The notes: generated by a model from the sequence alone, not told the origin. A DNA stretch of 61,419 nucleotides from JBCBEX01 sp038528235 (GCA_038528235.1 JBCBEX010000015.1:1-61419), one strand, 5' to 3'. Shown: positions 42,618-52,170, numbered from the stretch's first letter. Translations and numbers: made by a program.

Positions 42618-44129
42618 TCATGCGAACTCCGCGTCTTCCTCCGCCTGCTGGGCCGCGTCCACGTAGTCGGCGAGCGGCAACTCGAAGTAGAACCGCGTGC
42701 CGCGCCCGATGATGCTCTCGACGTGGATCTGCTCGCCATGCGCCTGGAGGATCTGCTTGACGATGCTCAAGCCGAGGCCGGTGCCGCCTTCCTTGCGGCT
42801 GCGCGCCGTGTCGACGCGGTAGAACCGCTCGAAAATCCGGTCGAGCGCCTCCTCGGGGATGCCGCGCCCGGTGTCTACTACCTCGACGCGCACCTTCTCC
42901 TTCCGCTGGCGGAGCCGCGCGCGCACGCTGCCCGCCTCGGAGTAGTTGACCGCGTTCTCGATCAGGTTGGTCAGCACTTGACGGATGCGGGCGCGGTCGG
43001 CCCAGACCTCGGCCGCCGGGTTGTCGAACGTGAGGTCAAGGCCTTTTCCTTGGGCTTTCGGCACGACCGTCTCCGAGACCTCGGCAACCAACTCTTGCAG
43101 GTCGAAGCGCTCGGGGTGGATGAGGTCTTCGCGGTATTCCAGCTTGGCGATCTCGATGAGGTCGCTGAAGAGGTTGTTGAGCCGTTCGAGGTTCATCAGG
43201 CCCTTGCGGGCGTAGCGCTGGCGGAGGTCCGGCGGGAGGTCGCTGCTGCCGAGCGCTTCGAGGTAGCCCGAGACCGCGAAGATGGGGTTCTTGACCTCGT
43301 GGCTGACGTTGCCGATAAACTCGTTCTGGATCTGCTGCATGCGCTGCAGCTCGCCGACTTCGCCGCGGAAGCGCTGCGCCATCGAGTTGAGGCTGCGGGC
43401 GAGGTCCTGGATCTCGGCGGCGCGCGTGAGCACGCGGATCTGCCGGTCCGTCTCGCCCGCGTCGATGCGCTGGGCGATCCGGCTGATGTGGCCGAGCGGA
43501 CCTACGATCTTCTGCGCGGCGATCCAGGCGGCGATGAGCGCGAGCATGAGCGCGAGCGCCATCCCGATCACGAGGGTTGCCTGCATGCGGCGGACGACCT
43601 CGAAGAGCGGGCTCCGCGCTTCGCCGAGCCGAATGAGCAGGCCGCTCTCTGGGCGCCAGAGGGCCACGTAGAGCGTCTGGTCTGCAACGCTGCCCCCCTC
43701 AGTCCGGCGCTCATCGAAGCCGACCCGCGACTCGGTTCCGTCTCCGCCGAGCGCGTCTTCGACCTCGGGGCGTTCGAAGAAGCTAGGGTCGTCCACGGGC
43801 CCCACGTCGTTGGCATTGGCGAGGACATCCTCGCGGGTGGCGAGGGCCACATCGAGTGCGTCTTGCCCGGCGATGCGCCGCGCGAGGTCGGCCCGGCGCT
43901 CGACCGGGGCTGCCTCGATCTGGACAGCGATGCGCTCGGCCTGCAGCCGCACGGTTTCGCGCGCGGCGTCCCGGACCTGCACGCGCAGCACCAGCAGCAC
44001 GTAGAGTCCGATGCCGACGGCGCTCGCGCCTACGAAGAACGCGAACGTGAGCATCATCCACGTCTGGGTGGACGCGCGCCGCGGCAGCAGCGCCCGGTGC
44101 AACCGCGTCCAGAGGCGACGGAGGTTCAT
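42618..44129 (-). CDS. Sensor histidine kinase (PhoR-like, HAMP)
   Basis: Membrane kinase of 503 aa: membrane spans about 27-50 and 187-208 enclose an extracytoplasmic domain, followed by a HAMP linker. The H-box is FIGNVSHEVKNP (His 277), the N-box LTNLIENAVNY, G1 DTGRGIP and G2 GTGLGLS, a complete HisKA/HATPase_c core. It phosphorylates the adjacent OmpR-type regulator. Its gene follows the regulator gene (about 100 bases apart, containing CAAGGAC repeats) and is 10 bases from the MalT-type gene. Confidence 0.94.
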   Translation of the reverse strand: MNLRRLWTRLHRALLPRRASTQTWMMLTFAFFVGASAVGIGLYVLLVLRVQVRDAARETVRLQAERIAVQIEAAPVERRADLARRIAGQDALDVALATREDVLANANDVGPVDDPSFFERPEVEDALGGDGTESRVGFDERRTEGGSVADQTLYVALWRPESGLLIRLGEARSPLFEVVRRMQATLVIGMALALMLALIAAWIAAQKIVGPLGHISRIAQRIDAGETDRQIRVLTRAAEIQDLARSLNSMAQRFRGEVGELQRMQQIQNEFIGNVSHEVKNPIFAVSGYLEALGSSDLPPDLRQRYARKGLMNLERLNNLFSDLIEIAKLEYREDLIHPERFDLQELVAEVSETVVPKAQGKGLDLTFDNPAAEVWADRARIRQVLTNLIENAVNYSEAGSVRARLRQRKEKVRVEVVDTGRGIPEEALDRIFERFYRVDTARSRKEGGTGLGLSIVKQILQAHGEQIHVESIIGRGTRFYFELPLADYVDAAQQAEEDAEFA

Positions 44130-44133
44130 GAGC

Positions 44134-44223
44134 AGTCCTTGGTCCTTAGCCCTGGGTCCCTTGTTGCGTAGGAAGGACGGCCCGGGGCAGGCCCAGTGCT
44201 ATCTAGCCAAGGACAAGGGACAC
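44134..44223. repeat. CAAGGAC-type intergenic repeats, copies 2 and 3
   Basis: AGTCCTTGGTCCTTAGCCC with GGGTCCCTTG (44134-44165) and GCCAAGGACAAGGGACAC (44206-44223) face in opposite directions between the regulator and kinase genes; the same core is at 3580-3612. They could pair into a long hairpin. Confidence 0.45.
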
Positions 44224-44233
44224 CTGACAAACG

Positions 44234-44941
44234 CTACGCCTCGGCCGCCTCTTCCTCGACGAAGCGGTAGCCGACGCCGCGCACGGTCTGGATGTGCTTG
44301 GCGAAGTCGCCGAGCTTCTCGCGGAGGTTCTTGATGTGGGCGTCGACGGTGCGCTCGGTCACCATCATAGCGTCCTTCCAGATCGTCTCCAGGAGCTGCT
44401 GGCGCGTGAACGCCTTGCGCGGGTGGCGGACGAGGTAGCGGAGGAGCTCGAACTCGGTGAGCGTGAGCCCGAGGTCTTTGCTGTCGAGGGTGGCGCGGTA
44501 CTCGTCCTCGTAGATCATGAGGCCGCGCACGTTGAGCGTGCGGCTCTCCTCGGAGCCCGCACGACGTAGGATGGCGCGCACGTTGGCCAGCACCACGCTC
44601 GGGGCGACGGGCTTCACGAGGTAGCCGTCGGCGCCGATCATGAGGCCCTCGACCTGGTCCTTCTCCTCGGCTTTGGCGGTGAGGAAGAGGATCGGAATCG
44701 TCTCGGTCTCCACGCGGCTACGGAGCTGGCGGCAGACCTCGAAGCCGCTCATGCCCGGCAGCATCACGTCCAGCACGATCGCGTCGACGTCCTGCTGCGC
44801 CTTCTCGATGGCCGCTTCGCCGTCGTGGGCGGTCAGGACGTTGAAGCCTTCCTGGCGCAAGAAGTGACTGACGACCTCGACCACGTCTTCTTCGTCGTCA
44901 ACGACCAGGAGCGTAATCTCGTCGGGGGTGAAGGTAGCCAT
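44234..44941 (-). CDS. OmpR/PhoB-type response regulator
   Basis: A 235-aa DNA-binding regulator. Receiver: acidic pair at 15-16 in VVDDEED, phosphoacceptor Asp 58 in AIVLDVMLPGM, the Thr in FLTA and Lys in YLVKP. Winged-helix C-terminus: LTEFELLRYLVRHPRKAFTR, VTERTVDAHIKNLREKLG, VRGVGYRF. ATG 44941 is chosen over the longer frame because MATFTPDEITLLVVDD starts the receiver. It pairs with the kinase gene downstream. Confidence 0.95.
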   Translation of the reverse strand: MATFTPDEITLLVVDDEEDVVEVVSHFLRQEGFNVLTAHDGEAAIEKAQQDVDAIVLDVMLPGMSGFEVCRQLRSRVETETIPILFLTAKAEEKDQVEGLMIGADGYLVKPVAPSVVLANVRAILRRAGSEESRTLNVRGLMIYEDEYRATLDSKDLGLTLTEFELLRYLVRHPRKAFTRQQLLETIWKDAMMVTERTVDAHIKNLREKLGDFAKHIQTVRGVGYRFVEEEAAEA

Positions 44942-45086
44942 GAGAGCAGGGCGGTCAATACGTGAGACAGGTGGGGGGAGGGGCACGCGGCGTGCAGCGC
45001 ACGTACACCTTAACGAAGCTTGCACGGACTCTTCAAGATATGCGTTCCCGGGGATTCCATGACGCACCAAACCCCAGCGCGAGTTG

Positions 45087-46232
45087 CTACCCGACCACCA
45101 CACGGGGTACGCGCCCCGTGAGCCCCGTGGTGAGTTCGTAGCTGATCGTCCCGATACGCTCGCCCACCTCGAACGCGGACGGTCCATCGGGTCCGAAGAA
45201 CACGGCCTCGTCGCCTACACATACCTCGCGCCCGGGACCGTCCGGCGCGCCGAGGTCGAGCATCGTGAGGTCCATGCACACGCGCCCAGCAACGGGGAAG
45301 CGCCGTCCTCCCACCGTGGCTTCGCCCACGTTCGAGAGCGCGCGCGGGAGGCCATCGCCATAGCCCACGGCGAGCGTCGCGATGCGCGTGGGAGCGGAGG
45401 CCGTCCAGGTCTGCCCGTACGACACGCTCTCGCCCGCCGCCACCGTCTGGACATGGACGACCGGCGCCACGAGCCGCATCACGGGTTCCAGTCCGAGACG
45501 CTCGGCTTCGCGTGCGAGGTCAGGCGACGATGGCACACCGTAGACAAGGCCGCCCACCCGGGCGAGCGCCGTCGTGCCCGCGGGTGCCACGAAGGGCGGC
45601 CCGAGGACGGCAGCCCCGCTGTTGGCAACGTGGAAGACCGGCGGTACGGGCACGCCTGTGCGTTCGAGCGCGCCGAGGAGGGCGTCGAAGCGGGCCGCCT
45701 GAGTCGCGGCAAAGGCCGAGGCGGCCTCGTCGGCGGTGGCGAAGTGCGTCATCAGGCCGACGACCTCCACATGGTCGGCCGCGTTGAGGCGTGCCAGTAC
45801 GTTCGGGACAGCCTCCGGCGGTAGGCCAAGCCGGTGCATCCCGGTATCGGCCTTGACGTGGACGCAGAGCGGACGTCGGGGAGCAGCGGTGTCGGCCCGA
45901 GCTAGAACCATCTCGGCGACAGCTTCGGACGTGACACACAGGTCGAGGTCGTGCTCCGCGTAGGTGCCTAGATCGCCGGGTGCTCCGAGGACGAGCACGC
46001 GGCCCGTCAGTCCCGCCTCGCGCAAGGCGACGCCCTCGCCCGTCCGCGCCACCGCGAACCAGGTGACCCCCTCGGCGGCCATCGCCTGCGCGACGGGGAC
46101 CGCACCGTGCCCGTAGGCGTCGGCCTTGACGATGCCCATGAGGTGCGCCGGCGCGACGTGCGCTGCCAGCCGCCGGACGTTCCGCCGCAGCGCCCCGAGG
46201 TCGATGTCAGCACGGGCGGAGGAAGGGGGCAC
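45087..46232 (-). CDS. alr: Alanine racemase
   Basis: PLP enzyme of about 381 aa making D-alanine for peptidoglycan. ADIDLGALRRN opens the fold; PLP lysine lies in GIVKADAYGHG. Also present are VKADTGMHRLG, GLMTHFATAD, VANSGAA, VSYGQTW with the second-half catalytic tyrosine and GRVCMDLTML. No ATG occurs near the expected start; GTG 46232 gives the best N-terminus (TTG 46244 is an alternative). The methyltransferase gene ends 65 bases upstream. Confidence 0.92.
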   Translation of the reverse strand: MPPSSARADIDLGALRRNVRRLAAHVAPAHLMGIVKADAYGHGAVPVAQAMAAEGVTWFAVARTGEGVALREAGLTGRVLVLGAPGDLGTYAEHDLDLCVTSEAVAEMVLARADTAAPRRPLCVHVKADTGMHRLGLPPEAVPNVLARLNAADHVEVVGLMTHFATADEAASAFAATQAARFDALLGALERTGVPVPPVFHVANSGAAVLGPPFVAPAGTTALARVGGLVYGVPSSPDLAREAERLGLEPVMRLVAPVVHVQTVAAGESVSYGQTWTASAPTRIATLAVGYGDGLPRALSNVGEATVGGRRFPVAGRVCMDLTMLDLGAPDGPGREVCVGDEAVFFGPDGPSAFEVGERIGTISYELTTGLTGRVPRVVVG

Positions 46233-46297
46233 GGGAGTAGGCAACCGGGTGTTCTGAGGGCCAAGGCGAGCGTCTCGCGGGCCTCGGGCCGCCCAAG

Positions 46298-47350
46298 CTA
46301 CCGCCGCGCTGCCAACAGCCCCACACCGGGCACGGTGCGGTAGGCGATGGGCCGCCGCGGCGTCAGCCCGGCCTCGCGCTGCCAGCCTTGCACAGCGTCC
46401 GTGGTCCACGCGCCCGAGCGGCTCGTGAACGCGAAGTAGAGTTGGGCCAGCGCCGGGAGAGCGTCTGGACGCTCAGTACGGAGCACGTCCTGCACGGCGA
46501 GCACACCGCCCGGCCGCAGGACTGCCGCGGCGCGCGCCACGAGGTTGCGGCATGCCTCGGCGTCAAAATGATGGAGCACCTGCGAGACGAAGACGAGGTC
46601 GTAGCGCCGTACCTCTGGATCGAGCACGGCGAAGTCCGCCGTGCGGAGGTCGGCGGCGGCAAAGCGGAGGCGCCCGGCGAGGTCGTCCGGCACGGTGGCG
46701 AGCGCGACGGCATCGGGGAGGTCGGCCACGGTCACGCGGAGGTCAGGGCGCGCTCGGGCGAACGCCATCGCATAGGTGCCCGAAGCCCCACCGAGGTCGA
46801 GCGCATGGCGCGGTGTGCCGTCGGCGCGCGGGAGGTGGCGGCGCAGGCCCCGATAGCACTCGGGAAGGCAGAGCTTCGCGAGGTCGTCCATCGCTGCTTG
46901 GTAGCGCGCCCAGGCGTCGGCGCTCATCGTCGCGTGGAAGTCGAGGGGCTGCCCTGAGCGGACGAAGTCGGTGAGGCCCGCGAGCCACGCCCACTCGTCG
47001 CGGCGGAAGGCGAGGCTGTGGACGAGCGTCGTCGGGCTGGCCGAGGTGAGCCAGCGTCGCGCTCGGCGAGTCAGGCGGAGCGCGTCGCCGTCGCGCTGGA
47101 GGTAGCGCAGCGCCACGAGCACGTCGACGAGGGCCGAGGTGGCAGCGGGGTCCGTGCCGAGGTCGGCCGCGAGCGCCTTAGGGGTGCGCGGCGTGTCGGC
47201 GAGCGCATCGAACAGCCCGGTCTCGCAGGCGGCCATGAGCGCCCGCGCCTGCACGAGCGCTGGGTGCGTGAGTAGAAACGGCTCGGGCACGTAGCCGAGC
47301 CGCGCGGCCAGCCAGTCGAGGGGGCGACGCGCGAGGACGCCGATGCGCAT
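46298..47350 (-). CDS. SAM-dependent O-methyltransferase (hydroxyindole/polyketide type)
   Basis: A 350-aa class I methyltransferase with an N-terminal winged-helix dimerisation domain (LMAACETGLFDALAD, TPKALAADLG) and a C-terminal SAM fold: ALDLGGASGTYAMAFARARP, VTVADLPDAV, the catalytic region VFVSQVLHHFDAEAC and VLRPGGVLAVQD. The architecture is that of caffeate/hydroxyneurosporene/polyketide O-methyltransferases; the substrate is unknown. ATG 47350 is the last start before the domain. It sits upstream of alr on the same strand. Confidence 0.88.
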   Translation of the reverse strand: MRIGVLARRPLDWLAARLGYVPEPFLLTHPALVQARALMAACETGLFDALADTPRTPKALAADLGTDPAATSALVDVLVALRYLQRDGDALRLTRRARRWLTSASPTTLVHSLAFRRDEWAWLAGLTDFVRSGQPLDFHATMSADAWARYQAAMDDLAKLCLPECYRGLRRHLPRADGTPRHALDLGGASGTYAMAFARARPDLRVTVADLPDAVALATVPDDLAGRLRFAAADLRTADFAVLDPEVRRYDLVFVSQVLHHFDAEACRNLVARAAAVLRPGGVLAVQDVLRTERPDALPALAQLYFAFTSRSGAWTTDAVQGWQREAGLTPRRPIAYRTVPGVGLLAARR

Positions 47351-47478
47351 GGGAGGTGAGAGGAGGGTGCGCGCACAGAGTACGCCACGCGCGATAGAGT
47401 TCTCGGTCCGTACCGTAAGACCCTGGCGGCTCGCCGTGTCAGAGGCCAACCACCCCCCGTTGCCTTCCAGCTCTCCGC

Positions 47479-47898
47479 ATGCTCGACCTCCTCTTTCTGC
47501 AGGCCGATCCATCCTGGCTCGACGGCCTCCGCGACTGGTTCTTCGGCCTCGGCGAGCAGTACGGCGTCAACCCGCTCGTCTTCGGCGCGATCTACGTCGG
47601 CGCGATCCCGTTCTTCACGCTCTCGGTGGCGTGGCTCGTCCGCAACGTGCGGCGCGGCAAGTCGCCCGTGGCCCCCGCGCTCGCCGCGACGTTCTTCTTC
47701 ATCTCGGCCTACCTCTACCTCATCGTCGCTGGCCAGAACGTGCCTGCGTGGGTCTACGCGGTCGTCGTCGGCCTCGTGGTCGTCGGGGGTTACTCGACCT
47801 TCAAGAGCGTCCGCGCTAAGGTCATGGCTGCGATGGCTGAGAAGGAGGCCGCCTCTGGAGCGTCATCCGAATCGGCGTCCGAATCGACCTCGCCCTGA
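47479..47898 (+). CDS. Small integral membrane protein, unknown function
   Basis: A 139-aa membrane protein with three hydrophobic segments (LVFGAIYVGAIPFFTLSVAW, ALAATFFFISAYLYLIVAG, VYAVVVGLVVVGGYSTF) and a cytosolic Ser/Glu-rich tail. The N-terminal DPSWLDGLRDWFFGLGEQYG is amphipathic. I do not recognise the family. It lies 54 bases before the MerA-like flavoprotein gene on the same strand and is probably its membrane partner. Confidence 0.7.
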   Translation: MLDLLFLQADPSWLDGLRDWFFGLGEQYGVNPLVFGAIYVGAIPFFTLSVAWLVRNVRRGKSPVAPALAATFFFISAYLYLIVAGQNVPAWVYAVVVGLVVVGGYSTFKSVRAKVMAAMAEKEAASGASSESASESTSP

Positions 47899-47952
47899 CC
47901 TTCGACCCACGACCCCTGAACTCCAACGCCTTCCTCTGACTCACGACACCCT

Positions 47953-49431
47953 ATGGCTTCCTACGACTACGACCTCATTGTCATCGGCGGCGGCGCGGCT
48001 GGCCTGACCGCCTCCGGCATCGCGGCCAACCTCGGCGCGAAGACGCTCATGATCGAGCGCCACCGGCTCGGCGGCGACTGCACCTGGACGGGCTGCGTGC
48101 CCAGCAAGACGCTCCTCAAGGCCGCCAAGGTCGCCCACGAGATGCGCACCGCGAGCAAATACGGCCTGGCCAACGTCGAGCCGACGGTCGATCTGCAAAA
48201 AGTCATGGCGCACGTCCACCAGATCCGCGAGGACGTCTACGACGAGGCCGACGCGCCGGAGATCTACGAGGACATGGGCATCACCGTCCGCCACGGCGCA
48301 GCGCGGTTCACGGACGAACACACGATCACGATTGAGGGCGGCCCCAATGACCATGAGGGCGGCCCGTCAACCTTCACAGGACGGCTGTTTATCATCGCGG
48401 CAGGCGCGAGCGGCTGGGTACCGCCGGTGCCGGGGCTGGACACGGTCCCCTACGTCACCAACGACACGCTCTTCGAGATGGAGCGGCTCCCGGAGCACCT
48501 CGCCATCGTCGGCGGCGGGCCGATCGGGACGGAGATGAGCCAGGCCTTCCGCTGGCTCGGCAGCCGCGTCACCGTCATCGACGGCACCAACCACATCCTC
48601 CAGAACGACGACCCGGACCTCGCGGCGATGCTGCAATCGTACCTCGAAGAGCAGGGCGTCGAGTACGCTTTCGGGGCCAACGCCGACCGCGTGAGTCTGG
48701 AGGGCAGCACGATCCGCATCGAGGCGGGCGAGCGCGTCATCGAAGCTGACGCGCTGCTCATGGCAACGGGCCGCCGCGCCAACGTCAACGGCCTAGGGTT
48801 GGAGGAGGCCGGCGTCGAGTACACCCCGCGCGGCATCATCGTGGACGACCATTGCAAGACCAACCAGTCGCACATCTACGCCGTCGGCGACGTGACCGGG
48901 CGCTACCAGTTCACCCACATGAGCGAGCACATGGCGAAGGTGGCCGCCACCAACGCGGTGCTGAAGCTGCCGAGCAAAATCGACACGAAGCACGTGCCAT
49001 GGGTGACCTACACTGAGCCTGAGCTCGCGCACGTCGGCGCGACGCAAAAGCAGCTCGACGAAGCGGGCACGAACTACGACGTCTACCGCTTCCCCTACGA
49101 CCGCGTAGACCGCGCCATCACCGACGGCGAGACGGTCGGTATGATCAAGGTGTTCGCCAAGAGCCTCACCGGCACGATCCTCGGCGCGACGGTGCTGGGT
49201 GCCCGCGCGGGCGAGCTCATCTGCGAGTACGCCGTGGCGATGAAGGGCGGCGTGTCCCTCCGCGAGATCGCCGACACGATCCACCCGTACCCGACCTACG
49301 GTCTCGGTGCGCGCCGGGCCGCCGACCAGTGGTACGCCCGCAAGCAGTCGAAGACGGTCACGCGCTTCGTGCAGACGCTCTTCGGCTACCGCGGCGAGGT
49401 GCAGGACGTGGACCCGGACCGGATCGTGTAA
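47953..49431 (+). CDS. MerA-like FAD-dependent pyridine nucleotide-disulfide oxidoreductase
   Basis: A 492-aa flavoprotein. FAD loop IVIGGGAAGLTASG, redox disulfide GGDCTWTGCVPSK (Cys 43, Cys 48), NAD(P) fold VGGGPIGTEMSQAF, and GDVTGRYQFTHM. The C-terminal dimer region reads IHPYPTYGLGARR, lacking the HPTxSE catalytic pair of lipoamide dehydrogenases, and there is no vicinal Cys pair at the end nor an HMA domain, so genuine mercuric reductase activity is doubtful. Many such proteins are annotated mercuric reductase. A terminator-like hairpin follows. Confidence 0.85.
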   Translation: MASYDYDLIVIGGGAAGLTASGIAANLGAKTLMIERHRLGGDCTWTGCVPSKTLLKAAKVAHEMRTASKYGLANVEPTVDLQKVMAHVHQIREDVYDEADAPEIYEDMGITVRHGAARFTDEHTITIEGGPNDHEGGPSTFTGRLFIIAAGASGWVPPVPGLDTVPYVTNDTLFEMERLPEHLAIVGGGPIGTEMSQAFRWLGSRVTVIDGTNHILQNDDPDLAAMLQSYLEEQGVEYAFGANADRVSLEGSTIRIEAGERVIEADALLMATGRRANVNGLGLEEAGVEYTPRGIIVDDHCKTNQSHIYAVGDVTGRYQFTHMSEHMAKVAATNAVLKLPSKIDTKHVPWVTYTEPELAHVGATQKQLDEAGTNYDVYRFPYDRVDRAITDGETVGMIKVFAKSLTGTILGATVLGARAGELICEYAVAMKGGVSLREIADTIHPYPTYGLGARRAADQWYARKQSKTVTRFVQTLFGYRGEVQDVDPDRIV

Positions 49432-49479
49432 GGCAGAAGAGGCTGGGACATTTGGATTTGCCCCACCCTGTTCTTACGG

Positions 49480-49505
49480 TAAAAAAAGCCGCCTTGGCTT
49501 TATTT
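49480..49505 (+). terminator. Terminator-like hairpin after the flavoprotein gene
   Basis: An A tract, AAAGCC (49485-49490), loop GCCTT, GGCTTT (49496-49501) and ATTT, 54 bases past the stop codon and 23 bases before the next start. Short, but U-rich on the 3' side. Confidence 0.55.
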
Positions 49506-49528
49506 GATCACGCTAGTACAGGTTTGCC

Positions 49529-50449
49529 ATGCGTCTCCTTCTTCTTTTTGCCGCCCTCTGCCTATACACGTCCAGTGATTTGGTCTATGCCCAAAATTGC
49601 CCTGGTGCTCAAGCTAGCGGAGGCCTTTCGTGCGGCACGACGTCTACCGGAACGCTCATATATCCCCCGATTGCCCCGGGAGCTACTCCGTCAGGTGGAC
49701 CTGTGCAGATCCCCGTCATGTTTCATCTCATTCAGCCAACATCTACGACTGACCAGGACGCAGAACATGCCTATGCCGCTATCGCCCGCGAGGTGCGCGG
49801 CGGCGGTATCCTGCCAGGGCTGGGCAGCTTCCTCACAACCCAGAGCAACCGGGAGTCGGACCGCCCGTGGGCGCTGCTTGCGCTTACAGAGCTTCACCTG
49901 GCAGAGGGGCGGACGACGCACGCTGAGGAGGCTGCGCGCATGCTCACGAAGGAGTATACTGGGACAGAGCATGCGCGCTATGCCTGGGGTTCGCTCATCG
50001 GAGTGAGCATTGAAACCGGCAACGCGGCGCTGGCGCGCGAAGCGCTCGGCGCGCTCCAGGAGACGTGGTCGGAGGAGCCTCTGACACACTTAATCGCAGC
50101 CGACATAGCGGCGCACTTCGACGATAGGGAGAAGCGAACCCCTGCAGCGTCGCCGCTGATTGCTGGTGCAACGAGCGCCGTGGACGAGGCCTTTGTGTTG
50201 GGGGCACCCTACCCGAATCCCGCTTCGCATACGGTCACGGTACCGCTCGTGCTGCGGGAGGCGTCGGAGGTACGCGTGGTGATTTATGACCTGCTGGGCC
50301 GCGAGGTGGCCGTACTCGCTGCTGGCCCCGCCGAGCCGGGCGGACACCTCTTCGACCTCGACGCGGGCACGCTCGCCCCGGGCGTCTACGTGGTGCAGGC
50401 GCGCTCAGGCCTCGGTACGCTCGCGCGCCGCTTCACAGTAGCGCGATGA
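49529..50449 (+). CDS. Secreted protein with T9SS type A sorting domain
   Basis: A 306-aa exported protein: signal peptide RLLLLFAALCLYTSSDLVYAQ, a Gly/Pro-rich, Cys-containing segment, a helical TPR-like middle (RPWALLALTELHLAEGRTTHAEEAARML) and a C-terminal T9SS sorting domain (GAPYPNPASHTVTVPL, VVIYDLLGREVAVLA, APGVYVVQA). T9SS carries such proteins through the outer membrane and usually anchors them on the cell surface. The stop overlaps the next ATG (ATGA), so the two T9SS cargo genes are translationally coupled. Confidence 0.85.
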   Translation: MRLLLLFAALCLYTSSDLVYAQNCPGAQASGGLSCGTTSTGTLIYPPIAPGATPSGGPVQIPVMFHLIQPTSTTDQDAEHAYAAIAREVRGGGILPGLGSFLTTQSNRESDRPWALLALTELHLAEGRTTHAEEAARMLTKEYTGTEHARYAWGSLIGVSIETGNAALAREALGALQETWSEEPLTHLIAADIAAHFDDREKRTPAASPLIAGATSAVDEAFVLGAPYPNPASHTVTVPLVLREASEVRVVIYDLLGREVAVLAAGPAEPGGHLFDLDAGTLAPGVYVVQARSGLGTLARRFTVAR

Positions 50450-51840
50450 AGCATCCCGTCCCGAGCGTGCTGCTAGCCGGGCTGCTGCTAGCAGCACTGG
50501 TGCTTGCCCCAGCCCGAGCGCAGGAGGTGCCGCCGGCTGAGCCTCCGCTCGCCTTCGAACTCGTCGTCGGTATCCCCGAGGAAGGCCGGACGTTCCGGAG
50601 CGACGGCCTCCTCTTCGCCCAAGACTCGACGCTTTTTGTCGGCTCGGGCAGCACTTTTGCGCTTCCCTACCCCTATACCGGCCCTTGGATTAAGCGTGCT
50701 GACCGGGGAATTCCTCCCGACCGGCTGATCGAATCGAGGGCGGGCACGATCTTCTACGTGAGCCGCGTCCTGTTCCGCTCGACCGACCGCAGCGCCACCT
50801 GGGACTTCGTGCTGGCGGATACGTGGGGCATGGCCGAGGTGCTGCCCGGCGGTCCTGGTGGCCCAGCGCTCGTCGCGGACACGGGCCGCAACCTCGACAA
50901 CACGATCGCGCGCTCCACCGACGACGGGCAGACCTGGACGGAGGTGGCCCCCTCCGACGTCCTTGGGCGCATCTGGATCCGCGACGTGGGCTACGCTCCG
51001 GCCTCCGAGCAGCGCGCGGTCGGCACGCTCGTCGCCGTGGGCCTCGGCGGGGCGGCGGTCTCCATCGACGGCGGCCTCACATGGACCGAGACGAATCTCC
51101 TGAACGTCTTCGGCTACCAGGCTCAGCATGTCACCTATGCACCTGTGCAGGACCTCTTCTTCGCGGGGATTGACGGGCCTGCTCCTGATGGCAGCGGGAC
51201 GCAGGGGCTGGTGTGGGCCAGCGCCGACGGCGAGACGTGGGAGTTCCGGGGACGTTTGCCGGGGACGAACCGTGTTGAGGTCATCGAAGGCCCCGATGGG
51301 GTGCTGTGGTCGATGGGGCGCAGCGTAGACGACGGACCGATCTACTCGTCTTTCGATGGGGGCCGGACGTGGGTCGAGCGGGGGCGGCTCAACGGCGGGG
51401 CGCTCACGGGCATCCCAGGCAACGTCCTGAGCCCGAAGGGGCTCGCGATCGGGCCGGAGGGGCGCCTGTGGGTGGCGACGAGCGGGCCGCCGGGGCCGGA
51501 CGGACGCGGGGCAGTGGTACGGACGGTGGCGCCGGTAGTCGTGAGTGCGGAGGAGCCGCCGTTGGGAAAGCCGAGTGAGGCGGCGTTTCTGGGCACGCCG
51601 TACCCAAATCCCTCGGCGCATACGATGACGGTGCCGCTCGTGCTGCGAGAAGCCGCCGAGGTGCGCGTGACGGTGGTGGATCTGCTCGGGCGTGAGGTGG
51701 CAGTGCTGGCCGAAGGCATCCGTGCGGCAGGCACGCACACGCTCACCGTCGAAACGGCGGGGTGGCCGTCAGGCGTCTACGTGGCGCGGTTAGAGGCGAA
51801 CGGACAGGTTGCGACCGCGTCGCTCGTCGTGGTGGGCTGA
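50446..51840 (+). CDS. Secreted beta-propeller (BNR-like) protein with T9SS sorting domain
   Basis: A 464-aa exported protein: signal peptide ending in ARAQ, then a beta-propeller built from repeated S/T-x-D-x-G-x-T/S-W motifs (RSTDRSATWDFV, RSTDDGQTWTEV, SIDGGLTWTET, SADGETWEFRG, SFDGGRTWVERG), as in sialidases and PSII assembly factor-like proteins, so it may bind glycans or protein. The C-terminal T9SS sorting domain (GTPYPNPSAHTMTVPL, VVDLLGREVAVLAEG, PSGVYVARL) is closely similar to that of the gene overlapping upstream. No enzyme residues can be named. Confidence 0.82.
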   Translation: MKHPVPSVLLAGLLLAALVLAPARAQEVPPAEPPLAFELVVGIPEEGRTFRSDGLLFAQDSTLFVGSGSTFALPYPYTGPWIKRADRGIPPDRLIESRAGTIFYVSRVLFRSTDRSATWDFVLADTWGMAEVLPGGPGGPALVADTGRNLDNTIARSTDDGQTWTEVAPSDVLGRIWIRDVGYAPASEQRAVGTLVAVGLGGAAVSIDGGLTWTETNLLNVFGYQAQHVTYAPVQDLFFAGIDGPAPDGSGTQGLVWASADGETWEFRGRLPGTNRVEVIEGPDGVLWSMGRSVDDGPIYSSFDGGRTWVERGRLNGGALTGIPGNVLSPKGLAIGPEGRLWVATSGPPGPDGRGAVVRTVAPVVVSAEEPPLGKPSEAAFLGTPYPNPSAHTMTVPLVLREAAEVRVTVVDLLGREVAVLAEGIRAAGTHTLTVETAGWPSGVYVARLEANGQVATASLVVVG

Positions 51841-51941
51841 GAAGTGGGACCCGCACGGCTTCGTATGGCGTCGATGCCATAGCGTGGAGCTGGAGGTCGT
51901 TGAGCCTATCCTCCCAACTTGATCTAGAAGGAATCTTCCCT

Positions 51942-52071
51942 GATGTCATCCTGAGCGCAATCCGCGCAGCGGATGAAGTCGAAGGATCTTCGTCCCGTCT
52001 CCTCGTCAAGAAGCGACTTGGGTGCTGACACGGAGATTCTTCGACTCGCTGCGCTCGCTCAGAATGACATC
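51942..52071. repeat. GTCATCCTGAGCG-type interspersed palindromic repeat
   Basis: GATGTCATCCTGAGCG...GAAGTCGAAGGATC on the left mirrors GAGATTCTTCGACTC...GCTCAGAATGACATC on the right, an imperfect inverted repeat of about 45 bases per arm and the same broad family as 15544-15650. The 330-base gap 51841-52170 otherwise holds no gene. Confidence 0.85.
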
Positions 52072-52170
52072 GGTATAGGAACGCCGTCTCTTGCCAAAGC
52101 TGGATCGAGGATTTCGGTTATTGTCAAGCCGGCTTCCATGTTTGAGCCATTCACCTCACTCTCCGTCACT

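Noticed and set aside
47953..49431. Genuine mercuric reductase
   Set aside because: No HMA domain, no C-terminal vicinal cysteines, and no mer genes nearby.
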